From Azoarcus indigens (lineage in GTDB: Bacteria > Pseudomonadota > Gammaproteobacteria > Burkholderiales > Rhodocyclaceae), in the NCBI RefSeq assembly GCF_004361735.1, contig NZ_SNVV01000015.1, positions 61,007-125,006 of the forward strand: 64,000 nucleotides of DNA, written 5' to 3'. The position numbers and the translations under genes were made by a program. The notes below the pieces were generated by a model, which was not told where the DNA came from, did not search any database, and saw only the letters and a program-made list of their open reading frames with translations. Positions within the stretch are counted from its first letter, which is position 1, and the number at the start of each line of letters is the position of its first letter. Below are positions 1-8,302 of the stretch, one piece after another.

Positions 1-231
1 CTGGATTCGCGGTTGCTGAGCGAGGATGTGCCGACTGGGCTGGTGCCTTTTGAAGAGCTTGCGCGTGCGGCCGGCATGGAGCTGCCGTTGACGCGGGCAT
101 TGGTAGATCTGGCTTCTGCCATTCTGGGGCGGGATTTCCGCCGGAGCGGGCGGACATTGAAGAGGATGGGGCTGGAGGGCATGAGCGCACTGGATATCAG
201 GACAGTGATCGAGGGCGGAGCGGGACTGTGA
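1..231 (+). CDS. Opine (octopine/nopaline) dehydrogenase family protein, C-terminal fragment
   Basis: The reading frame is open from base 1, so the gene starts outside the window and only the last 76 residues are seen. They match the all-helical C-terminal substrate domain of the NAD/NADP octopine/nopaline dehydrogenase family: an EDVPTGLVPFEEL stretch, then a helix ending in GRDFRRSGRTLKRMGL. The family reductively couples an amino acid to a 2-oxo acid, or reduces a related imine or ketone, in the cytoplasm. The NAD-binding half is not visible, so substrate and cofactor cannot be judged. Its stop overlaps the GTG start of the next gene (GTGA), which indicates translational coupling to the cobalamin-dependent mutase-like protein. 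A TTG at 13 is internal and not a real start. Confidence 0.7.
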   Translation: MDSRLLSEDVPTGLVPFEELARAAGMELPLTRALVDLASAILGRDFRRSGRTLKRMGLEGMSALDIRTVIEGGAGL

Positions 232-2129
232 GTGTCATTCCTGGAGAGGTTTTCGGCTTCCTGCGCCATTCGATAGATGCCCATACGTTGGGCATCAGTT
301 ATGTGGCGCGGCTGATAGAAGCTTCGGGCCATGGCTGTGTGATCGGCGATCGGGCCATTGTTGAGCTGGTCGGCGATATGAATGCGGAGAGCAGTTCTGC
401 CGGGTTGTATGGCTGGGTCAAGCTCCATCGCATAAGCCGACTGGGCTTCAGCTTTCGCCTCGATCCGCACATGGCCCGGGATACCTTCGGCCGGCTCTAC
501 CACCTGCTCCATTCGCAGCACGCCTTTGCCGACCAGGGCGGCCAATTGCGGGCGATCTACTTCGCAGGTCTCCCGGAGGCCTGCGCCTTGGTTCGCCGAG
601 AGTTCGGTGAGCGCGTGCAAACCTTCGAGGGCGATGAATCGCCGGCGGAAACGCTGGCCCGCCTCGGCATTCCCGAAGAGCGCATGCCGGCCTTCCTGCA
701 ACTCGAGTCCACCTATGACAACGAGCGCATGCGGTTTGCCCGCGAAGTGCTGGAGCCGGCGACCCATCTCGGTGTGGGGCCGGTTGACCGCAGCGGCGGG
801 CAAAACTTCGGTACCCGTTCCGAACACCTGCTGGACCGGGTGGATCACGGTAAGCGCGCGGGCCTGCCCCCCCTGATGCGTGTTCACGTCGGCCCCTTCG
901 GCACGCCTAGGGAAACGGCGGTGGCCGAGTTCCTGCAGTGGTCCAAGCGACTGGCGGCGGGTGGCCTTCTGGATATTCTCAGCATCGGTACCTCCCAGCT
1001 GACCCAGTCCAATTTCGGCGAAGAATGGGGCGATCGTCCGAACGGCGGCGGGGTACCGATTAACTCGGAGGAGGAGTACACCCGGGTTTGGGATGCAGCC
1101 AGGCCCATGCTGGTCAGGACTTATGCGGGAACCCGGCATGTCCGCCGCCTCGCCGAAATGCATGAGCGCACCCTCAATATTGCTTGGCATGCGCTGTCTT
1201 TGTGGTGGTTCTGTCAGATCGATGGTCGAGGCGAGAACACCGTCCATCAGAACCTGACGGAGCACCTGGAGGCCATCCGCAGCATCGCCGCCAGCGGCAA
1301 GCCTCTGGAAGCGAACGTGCCACATCACTTCGCGTTCCGGGGAGCAGATGACATCAGCTATGTGCTGTCTGCCTATCTGGCTGCCAGGACGGCCAAACGG
1401 CTGGGGATCCGCAGCTTCGTGCTGCAGAACATGCTCAATACGCCGAAGTACACCTCCGGTCTGTCGGACCTGGCCAAATCACGGGCCATGCTGAGGCTGG
1501 TGCGCACGCTGGAGGACAAGGACTTCCGTGTGATTCTGCAGCCGCGTGCCGGGCTGGACTATTTCTCACCGAACCTGGATAGAGCGCGCGTACAGTTGGC
1601 CGCCTCCGCGCTGATGATGGATGACATTGAGCCGGATCAGCCAGAGAGCCCGCCCATCATCCATGTGGTCAGCTACAGTGAAGCGGCCTATCTGGCGGAC
1701 CCTCCTGTCATCGAAGACAGCATACGCATCGTGCGGGGCGCGTTAGATGCCTACCGTGGTGCGCGCAAGGCGGGTCAGGCTCCGGTGTTTGGCTTCGACC
1801 TGCATGTGGAAGGCCGCGCCCAGCAGTTGCTCGCAGGTGCCCAGTCTGTGCTCGCGGTGATTGAGAGGGAAATTGCCGACCCTTACACGGTGGATGGCCT
1901 GTACCGTATCTTCGCGGCCGGATTCCTTCCGGTGCCCTATCTATGGGAAGGGAAGGACGAATTCCGCTTCGCGACGGCCTGGGAAACTGCGTTGGTCGAT
2001 GGTGGCGTCAGCGTGGTGGACGCGCGGGGCGTGCCGGTGCCGCCGGCCGAGCGTGCCGAACTGGCCGCCAGCCGCTTGCCCCGGGTGTTTCCCCCGCTAG
2101 CCGGCTCATTGCTGCAGGGCTTGCCGTAG
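228..2129 (+). CDS. Cobalamin-dependent mutase-like protein (glutamate/methylaspartate mutase-like)
   Basis: 633 residues with a GTG start coupled to the preceding dehydrogenase. The N-terminus carries DAHTLG (Asp17, His19, Gly22), which matches the DxHxxG motif that places the cobalamin lower ligand in B12 mutases. It is followed by a Rossmann-like stretch up to about residue 150. Residues 200-600 look like a barrel catalytic domain resembling the E subunit of glutamate mutase; conserved-looking pieces are RVHVGPFGTP, SIGTSQLTQ and NMLNTPKYTSGL. If the assignment holds, it would rearrange the carbon skeleton of an amino acid or acyl substrate through a 5'-deoxyadenosyl radical in the cytoplasm. 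It is unusual in having the B12 module at the N-terminus of one chain. The family call is from pattern recognition only; a B12-binding protein without mutase activity is possible. Its last 24 bp overlap the oppositely oriented ATP-grasp gene. Confidence 0.5.
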   Translation: MSVIPGEVFGFLRHSIDAHTLGISYVARLIEASGHGCVIGDRAIVELVGDMNAESSSAGLYGWVKLHRISRLGFSFRLDPHMARDTFGRLYHLLHSQHAFADQGGQLRAIYFAGLPEACALVRREFGERVQTFEGDESPAETLARLGIPEERMPAFLQLESTYDNERMRFAREVLEPATHLGVGPVDRSGGQNFGTRSEHLLDRVDHGKRAGLPPLMRVHVGPFGTPRETAVAEFLQWSKRLAAGGLLDILSIGTSQLTQSNFGEEWGDRPNGGGVPINSEEEYTRVWDAARPMLVRTYAGTRHVRRLAEMHERTLNIAWHALSLWWFCQIDGRGENTVHQNLTEHLEAIRSIAASGKPLEANVPHHFAFRGADDISYVLSAYLAARTAKRLGIRSFVLQNMLNTPKYTSGLSDLAKSRAMLRLVRTLEDKDFRVILQPRAGLDYFSPNLDRARVQLAASALMMDDIEPDQPESPPIIHVVSYSEAAYLADPPVIEDSIRIVRGALDAYRGARKAGQAPVFGFDLHVEGRAQQLLAGAQSVLAVIEREIADPYTVDGLYRIFAAGFLPVPYLWEGKDEFRFATAWETALVDGGVSVVDARGVPVPPAERAELAASRLPRVFPPLAGSLLQGLP

Positions 2130-3383
2130 CAGCATGTCGTTGCCGTTGTGATCGAGGGCGCGGGCGCTGGCGAACAACTGATGCAGTTTTTCATCCAGCG
2201 CTGCGGTGCTCACCCCGGAAAGCAGAGCAGCGGCAACGCGGTTGCTGCTGTTCAGGGCCGAGCCGACCTCCATGCCCGGCGTCTTGGTGGGGAAGTAGTC
2301 CAGGATGACGCCTTGGGCCTTCAGCATGTCGAAGCCCTCCAGTTTCGCCAGCATGCAGGGTCTGGCATAGAGATACTGCATGGCATGCAGAGGTGCGTCG
2401 GCGGGCATAGGAAAGACTGTCGGCGGTATGGACGGATGCTGCCCGAACAGCGTATCGACATAAGCCCGCATGACGTCGTAGCCGGTGGCCGCCTTGATGA
2501 AGCAATGCTTGGCGCCGCCGGCGATGCGCGCGCTCAGCTCGAGGATGTACAGGCCGCGGCTGGAGGCGATGGCCTGCACGATCATCGGTGAGTTGTCGAT
2601 ATCAAAAGCCCGGGCGATCTGCGATACCACCATCTTGATCCGGTCTGCCAGCAGGTGAGCCGCTGGCGCGGGCTGGATGCTGCGATGAATGGGGAAGGCG
2701 CCCTGCTCGTTGGCCAGTTTCTGCGATTCGCTGACCATCAGCACGTGCGTTGTGCCATTGATGACAAAGGCGTCTATCGACAACTCCGCCCCGTCGATGT
2801 ACTCCTCGCAGATCACCTCGCCCGAGCGGCTGGCGGCGCGGGCGCAGGCGTAAGCCTGAGGGAACTGCTCTGGGGTTTCAGCCAGGGTGACGCCCTTGGA
2901 GCTGTTGCTGTCCACTGGTTTGCATACCAAGGGAAAGATGAGGCCGGAAGGTGGGGTGTCAGCCTTCTCGTGTTGGATGGTGAAGGCAGAAGTGGGGATG
3001 CCGGCCTCCCGCATCCGCTCCTTCATCCAGCGCTTGTTGGTCAGTTGGCGCGTGGCTTGGGTGTTGAAGGGGCAGGGGAGTTGGAGCGCCTCGCTGACCT
3101 GAGCGACGGTCAGCAGGGCTTGGTCGGTGCAAGCTGTGGTGAGCAGGCTGGCTTGTTCGGCCTGCACGATTCTGGTTACGGCGTCCGCATCCAGGGTACT
3201 TGCCTGATAGTGGATATCCGCATGCGGAGCGGCAGGTGGCGCCGGGTTGTAATCCACCAGCACCACTTTCCAGTTGCGTCGCTTCAGTTCCTCGATGAGA
3301 CCGATCTGGTCGAAGCCGCCTGCCAGGACGATGGCCTTGGGTTTGCCGGTTGCAACTGCAGGAGAAGGCACATCGAGGCTCAT
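2106..3383 (-). CDS. ATP-grasp domain ligase
   Basis: 425 residues from the ATG at 3383, the last gene of the minus-strand operon. It starts inside the aminotransferase stop (ATGA overlap), which favours this start over any upstream one. The N-terminal Rossmann-like domain (AIVLAGGFDQIGL, about residues 16-28) is followed by the ATP-grasp fold: PLVCKPVDSNSSKGV for nucleotide contacts, EEYIDGAELSID in the second lobe, and ILELSARIAGG with the metal-binding acidic residue. ATP-grasp enzymes activate a carboxylate as an acyl phosphate and join it to an amine or thiol. Next to a sugar 4-aminotransferase, amide bond formation on an amino sugar is a reasonable inference, but the substrate cannot be read from sequence. 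The 3' end overlaps the convergent mutase-like gene by 24 bp. Confidence 0.8.
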   Translation of the reverse strand: MSLDVPSPAVATGKPKAIVLAGGFDQIGLIEELKRRNWKVVLVDYNPAPPAAPHADIHYQASTLDADAVTRIVQAEQASLLTTACTDQALLTVAQVSEALQLPCPFNTQATRQLTNKRWMKERMREAGIPTSAFTIQHEKADTPPSGLIFPLVCKPVDSNSSKGVTLAETPEQFPQAYACARAASRSGEVICEEYIDGAELSIDAFVINGTTHVLMVSESQKLANEQGAFPIHRSIQPAPAAHLLADRIKMVVSQIARAFDIDNSPMIVQAIASSRGLYILELSARIAGGAKHCFIKAATGYDVMRAYVDTLFGQHPSIPPTVFPMPADAPLHAMQYLYARPCMLAKLEGFDMLKAQGVILDYFPTKTPGMEVGSALNSSNRVAAALLSGVSTAALDEKLHQLFASARALDHNGNDMLLRQALQQ

Positions 3384-4510
3384 TGAGACGACGCCTGCTT
3401 GGTCAACGGCTGATGGAGGATGCCGATCACACGTCCCACTTCCTCGGGCGCGATGGTAGGAAAGATCGGCAGGCAGATGATCTGTTCGGCGATGTGAGCC
3501 GCATGGGCGAGGCGGGCCGGTGCTGCGCTGGGCAGGCCGCGGTACATCGGAAAGGAGCTGATCAGTGGGTAGAAGTAACGCCGGGCGAGGATGTCCTGAG
3601 ACTTCAGGAGCTCGTAAAGCTCGTCCCGGCTCAGGGGGTAGTCCTCGGAAACGAGGACTGGGCAATAAGCATGGTTCCAGGCGACGTCGGAGGGAGGGTG
3701 TATGAGTTTCAGAGAAGGGATTTCTGCCAGGCCCTTCGCATAGCGCTGGAAGATGGTGGCCCGGGCTCCGAGCGCGGCGTCGATGTGGCGCAGTTGGAGC
3801 AGTCCCATGGCGGCGGACACCTCGTTCATCTTGCCGTTGATACCGGGGGCGACGATGGTGACTTCATTGGCGAAGCCGAAGTTCTTCAGGTAGTCGATGC
3901 GCTGCTTGATCTTCGCATCCGGGCAGACGATGGCGCCGCCCTCGAAGGTGTTGAATACCTTGGTGGCGTGGAAACTGAGGATGGAAAGATCGCCATGTTG
4001 CAGGATGCTGCTGCCGTTCTGCCGCACGCCGAAGGCATGGGCGGCGTCGTAGATCACTTTCAGGCCATAGGTGTCGGCGATGCGCTCTATGCGCTCCACG
4101 TTGCATGGGATGCCATAGCAGTGCACCGGCAGGATGGCGGTGGTGGCGGGGGTTATCGCTTCCTCGATACGGTCTGGATCAAGGTTGCAGGTGCTGGGGT
4201 CGATATCCACGAACACTGGCTTGATGCCGTTCCATAGCAGGGAGTGCGAGGTGGCGGCAAAGGTGTAGGGCGTGGTGATGACCTCGCCGCCGATGCGCAG
4301 CGCCTGCAGCGCGGTGACCAGCGCCAGCGTGCCGTTGGCGAACAGGCTGAGGTGCTCCACGCCCAGGTAGGCGGCCAACTCGGCTTCCAACTGCTGGTGG
4401 AAGGGGCCGTTGTTGGTCAGCCACTTGTTGTCCCAGATCTGCTGCAAGTAGGGGACGAACTCTTCCAGCGGCGGCAGGAAAGGGCTGGTGACTGGAGTCT
4501 TGTTGCTCAT
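3380..4510 (-). CDS. DegT/DnrJ/EryC1/StrS sugar aminotransferase, VioA/FdtB-like
   Basis: 376 residues, the normal length for PLP-dependent nucleotide-sugar aminotransferases. The PLP lysine is Lys184 in FHATKVFNTFEGG, and Asp155 in DAAHAFG should contact the PLP ring nitrogen. The N-terminal PPLEEFVPYL and KWLTNNGP segments and the GNGTLAL-type loop resemble VioA-type enzymes. Those enzymes transfer an amino group from glutamate to dTDP-4-keto-6-deoxyglucose to give dTDP-4-amino-4,6-dideoxyglucose (viosamine). That substrate is an inference from resemblance; 3-keto or other 4-keto sugars remain possible. It lies 14 bp downstream of the giant glycosyltransferase and overlaps the ATP-grasp gene by 4 bp, so it is part of the same operon. 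Genes making the dTDP-4-keto sugar are not in the window. Confidence 0.85.
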   Translation of the reverse strand: MSNKTPVTSPFLPPLEEFVPYLQQIWDNKWLTNNGPFHQQLEAELAAYLGVEHLSLFANGTLALVTALQALRIGGEVITTPYTFAATSHSLLWNGIKPVFVDIDPSTCNLDPDRIEEAITPATTAILPVHCYGIPCNVERIERIADTYGLKVIYDAAHAFGVRQNGSSILQHGDLSILSFHATKVFNTFEGGAIVCPDAKIKQRIDYLKNFGFANEVTIVAPGINGKMNEVSAAMGLLQLRHIDAALGARATIFQRYAKGLAEIPSLKLIHPPSDVAWNHAYCPVLVSEDYPLSRDELYELLKSQDILARRYFYPLISSFPMYRGLPSAAPARLAHAAHIAEQIICLPIFPTIAPEEVGRVIGILHQPLTKQASSQ

Positions 4511-4524
4511 GGCCGGTATCCCTT

Positions 4525-7500
4525 TCAGGGGGCGATGGAGTAATCGGTGCTGCTGGCGCTGGTGTCACCTGTCCAGGCTTCGAGCCAGGCGTTCTGGAAG
4601 CGGTTCTGCTTCCAGTCGGTGATGACGGCGTTGCGCAGGGCTTCACCCTGCAGTTGCAAGGCGCGGGCCTCGTCGCTGCGGGCGAGGATTTCCGCCTTCC
4701 AGGCTTGCGCCTTGCCCGGCAGCAGCGTCACCGGCAGGCCGCATTGGTAGGGCGTGATGTCGGAGGCGATCACTGGAATGCCGAGAATGCCGTACTCCAG
4801 CAGGCGGAGATTGCTCTTGCATTCGTTGAAGCGGTGATGGGCCAGGGGCGCAAGGGCGAGGTCCAGCCGCAAGGACGCGAGCTTGCTGCGGTAGTCAGCG
4901 AAGGGCACTCCGGGGTGGAACTCGTACAGCTTGGTGGAGACACCGGGCGGACGCAGGCCGAAGAAGACCCAATCCACCTTGCGGGCAAGCGCGGGGATGA
5001 CCTCGGCGAGCAGGGCGAGGTCGCCCGCATGGCTCATGCCTCCTGCCCAGCCAACGCGCAGGCGGCGGCCTGGTTGCAGGATTCGGGGAGGGAGATTGGG
5101 CCAGTCCTCCGGGTTAATGGCGTTCGGGATGACGCGGATGTCGTCATGGAAATGGCGCAGGGCGTCGGCAAGCGCTGCGGTGGAGACGGTGACGCAGTCG
5201 CTGAGGCCGCAGGCGTCGGCGATACGGCGTTCGATGTCGGGCCAGACGTCGGCGGAATGGGGGTTATCCGCACGAACTGCGGTCAGCAGATCGTCGAAAT
5301 CCATGACGACGCGCATGCCCGGCAGATCGCGCCGCAGCGCGGCCAGTGCCTGCAGGTGGTTGTCATCCACCTGGCGCTGGGTGAACAGCGTGTTCACATC
5401 CAGGCGGCTCAGGGTGAGGGCATCGGGGTAGCCGGGCAGGACGCGGCCGTCGATGCGCGTCTGCTTGGTGGCGAATTCAGTTGGCGCAGTGACCCGGTAA
5501 TAGCCAGAGCCGGAGGCGTCGGCGGGAAGTGCGACCAGGCGCGGCAGGTTCGCTTCCGCCAGGCGCGACCGCATCAGCTCCTGCCGGGTATCCAGCGGAT
5601 AGCTGTTGGCTTGCAGGCTGTGGCCGGGGTTGTAGTAGGGATCATGCGCCAGCCGTTCCAGCCAGCGTTCCATGAAGGCCGCCCTGTTGCGGGCGAAACT
5701 TGCGCTGCGCTTGGCAATCGCTTCCGGCGTGACGGTGTGGGCCTTCAGGGAGTGGCCGGTTTCATGCAGCAGGCTGACTGAAGGCGTCCACAAGATGCGG
5801 TAGCCATGTTCGCGCAGGCGCAGGCACAGGTCGAAGTCGCCGTAGGCAAGATCCAGTTCCTCTTCATCGAAGCCGCCAGCAAGCTGGAATGCGGCGCGCT
5901 TGATGAGCAGGCAGGCGGCGCTGGCGGCAGAGACTTCCTGTTCGCAGATCAAGCGTTCCGCGTAACCGGCCTCCTCGATGGGGGCGCCGATGTAGGCGAA
6001 GTCAGCCGCGCCCCCCAGGCCTAGAACGATGCCGGCGTGCTGCACGCGGCCGTCGGGAAACAGGAGCCGGGGGGACACCGCGGCGACGTCGGCTTCGTCC
6101 AGCCGTGCAGCCAGTTCGGCGAGCCAGCCGGAGGAGAGGCCCGCAGTGTCATCGTTGAGGAAGAGCAGGAATTCGCCGTGGGCGGCGCTGGCGCCGAGAT
6201 TGGCGAGGCGGGAGAAGTTGAAGGCCTCATCCACTTCGATCACCCGCAGCCTGTCGCTGCCCAGTTGGTGCAGGCCGTTCAGGTAGTCCAGGGTCTCGTG
6301 GCTGCGGCTCTGGTTGTTCAGCACCAGGATTTCCAGGTCGGGGTAGCCGCCTTCGCCCACCAGCGTTTCCAGGCAGCGCTGCAGCATCTTGCCGCCGTCG
6401 CGGGTGGGGATGATGACGCTGAGCAGGGGAGCCCGCTTCAGTTGGTACTGCAGGCTGGTGCCGGGCCAGCGCGCCCCGGAGGGGAGGCGGGGCTGGGCTT
6501 CAACTGCCAGCCGGCGGCGGGCGAGGTGGGCGTTGATCACCCGCGCGTAGCCTTCGCACAGCGCCTGCTGGCGACTGTTCTCCAGCGGCGCCTGATCGCG
6601 ATGCACGGCGAGGCGGGCGATGTGCACAATGCCGGTGGCGGGCAGCCCGGCGTCGAGCTGCCTCAGCAGGGCGTCGGTGCCGGCGAGGTCGGGGGCCACC
6701 GGGGCCAGGCCGCCGTGGGCGAGCAACTGTTCGCGCTGAAGGAAGAGGTTGCGACCGAGGTAGTTGGCGCAGCGCAGGCGCTGCAGGTCGAAATCGGGCT
6801 TGAGCAGCGGGTCGTCGTGTCCGCCAGTGGCGGAGATGCCGTCCTCGTCAAAATAGACGGCCCAGGCATCCGCATGACTGTGCAGCCGTTGCTGGAGGTA
6901 CCAAGTGCTCGCAGCAGCCAGCTGATCCCCCGACCATAGCAGCACCACCCATTCCGCGCCGCTGCTGGCGAGCAGATGGTTGGCCCGGTCGGCCCAGCCA
7001 TCTGTCGGCGCGAGGAGGTCGGTACGCACCTGGCTGTGCCACAGCCGCTGTATGGTCTGCCGCGTGCGTTCGGTGGCTTCCGGTCGGGCGCCATCGTCGA
7101 TGACGATGGCGTGGAGTTGCAGCGCGCGGTCGGCGGCATGATGCGCGGCCCAGACGACGAGATCTGCGCGCGAGGCCAGGTTGGCATCCAGCCACTGCGC
7201 GTAGCGCAATTGTCTCCCCGCGCTTGCCAGAGAGCGCCGGCTGCCCTGGCCATGGGAATGCTCGAGGATGATCTGCTCGTAGATCGAGGCCAAGTTCTTG
7301 CCCGCCTGCGCCATGGTTCTTTGCGCGAGCACCTCGCGCTGGGCCTGGCTGGCGATGCGGTGGCGTAGGGCATGGTCCTGCAGCAGCCTCTCCAGCGCTG
7401 CGACCCACTCTGCGGGCTCCTTACCCACCAGCAGCCCCGTTTCGCCATCGGCGATCTGCCCGTAAGGCGGGAGCCTGCTGTAGATGCCGGCGATGCCGGC

Positions 7501-8298
7501 CATCGAGTACTCAAGCCATTTGATGTCACTCTTGGCCTGGTTGAAGGGCGTATCGACCAGTGGCGCAATACCGATGTCCACTTGGAGCTGGCAAAGGGTT
7601 TCCGCATAGGCCGCGTAGGGCAGGCCGCCGCCAATGGTGAGGACGCCCGGTTGCGAGGCCAGCCGCTCGGTGGCGCAGCCGAAGAGGCACAACTCCACCT
7701 CGTCACCATGGCGCGCCAGTATCTCCAGCAAGGCCTCCTCCACCAGGCGCAGGTCGGAAACGTGGGTGGCGCTGCCGGCAAAACCCACCCGCAGACGCCG
7801 GTTGGGTTTCACTGCCGGCGGGCGCGCAGTCCAGATTTGCTCGTCGATCGGGTTGGGCTGGACATGTACCTTGGGGTTGTAGTGCCGGTAATGCCCGGCC
7901 AGGGCAGGGGTGGAGACAGTGAGCGCGCAACAGCGCTGCATCAAGGCGACGAGGATGTCGGCGGCTTCTTCGCTGTAGTCTGCCATTGGGTTGTCGCCGG
8001 GGATGCCGGTGAGCAGGTCGTCCGTCTCGTAGATGACCGGGATGCCGAGGCTGAAGAGCGTGTCCAGCAAGGTTTCGACGCCGGTCGCCCGCGGAAAGGC
8101 GCGCTGGATGACGATCAAGTCCGCCTGTTCCAGGCCCTTGAGGTTGATCTCCATGCTGTCCTTGCCGATCCGGGCGTGCCAGTTCAGCACCAGGCCGGCG
8201 GAACGTATCGGGTCGGCCAGACGAAGGCGGGCGCAGGCGCTGTCCAGCGCGTCGGTGGAGAAAACGGATATCTGGCGGGGCGGCACTCGGGGCTCCAT
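4525..8298 (-). CDS. Giant multi-module glycosyltransferase (GT4-like / GT2-like / GT2 / GT4-like)
   Basis: 1257 residues with four recognisable modules. Residues 1-345 form a GT4-type fold (VGFAGSATH at 171-179, EYSMAGIAG near 263). Residues 370-590 resemble a divergent GT2 domain (VYFDEDGIS near 481, then the LLKPDFDLQRLR and NYLGRN signature). Residues 626-860 are a canonical GT2 domain (LSVIIPTRDGG, FLNDDT at 713-718 with the metal-binding acidic residues, and GDFDLCLRLRE). Residues 930-1240 are a second GT4-like fold (VGWAGGMSH near 1080, LLEYGILGIPVIAS near 1166). Such proteins transfer several sugars in series to a surface glycan or glycoprotein from the cytoplasmic face. It starts 4 bp after the upstream gene's stop. 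Multi-GT proteins of this kind occur in flagellin glycosylation and O-antigen loci, but no acceptor gene is visible here. Confidence 0.8.
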   Translation of the reverse strand: MEPRVPPRQISVFSTDALDSACARLRLADPIRSAGLVLNWHARIGKDSMEINLKGLEQADLIVIQRAFPRATGVETLLDTLFSLGIPVIYETDDLLTGIPGDNPMADYSEEAADILVALMQRCCALTVSTPALAGHYRHYNPKVHVQPNPIDEQIWTARPPAVKPNRRLRVGFAGSATHVSDLRLVEEALLEILARHGDEVELCLFGCATERLASQPGVLTIGGGLPYAAYAETLCQLQVDIGIAPLVDTPFNQAKSDIKWLEYSMAGIAGIYSRLPPYGQIADGETGLLVGKEPAEWVAALERLLQDHALRHRIASQAQREVLAQRTMAQAGKNLASIYEQIILEHSHGQGSRRSLASAGRQLRYAQWLDANLASRADLVVWAAHHAADRALQLHAIVIDDGARPEATERTRQTIQRLWHSQVRTDLLAPTDGWADRANHLLASSGAEWVVLLWSGDQLAAASTWYLQQRLHSHADAWAVYFDEDGISATGGHDDPLLKPDFDLQRLRCANYLGRNLFLQREQLLAHGGLAPVAPDLAGTDALLRQLDAGLPATGIVHIARLAVHRDQAPLENSRQQALCEGYARVINAHLARRRLAVEAQPRLPSGARWPGTSLQYQLKRAPLLSVIIPTRDGGKMLQRCLETLVGEGGYPDLEILVLNNQSRSHETLDYLNGLHQLGSDRLRVIEVDEAFNFSRLANLGASAAHGEFLLFLNDDTAGLSSGWLAELAARLDEADVAAVSPRLLFPDGRVQHAGIVLGLGGAADFAYIGAPIEEAGYAERLICEQEVSAASAACLLIKRAAFQLAGGFDEEELDLAYGDFDLCLRLREHGYRILWTPSVSLLHETGHSLKAHTVTPEAIAKRSASFARNRAAFMERWLERLAHDPYYNPGHSLQANSYPLDTRQELMRSRLAEANLPRLVALPADASGSGYYRVTAPTEFATKQTRIDGRVLPGYPDALTLSRLDVNTLFTQRQVDDNHLQALAALRRDLPGMRVVMDFDDLLTAVRADNPHSADVWPDIERRIADACGLSDCVTVSTAALADALRHFHDDIRVIPNAINPEDWPNLPPRILQPGRRLRVGWAGGMSHAGDLALLAEVIPALARKVDWVFFGLRPPGVSTKLYEFHPGVPFADYRSKLASLRLDLALAPLAHHRFNECKSNLRLLEYGILGIPVIASDITPYQCGLPVTLLPGKAQAWKAEILARSDEARALQLQGEALRNAVITDWKQNRFQNAWLEAWTGDTSASSTDYSIAP

Positions 8299-8302
8299 CT
8301 GC

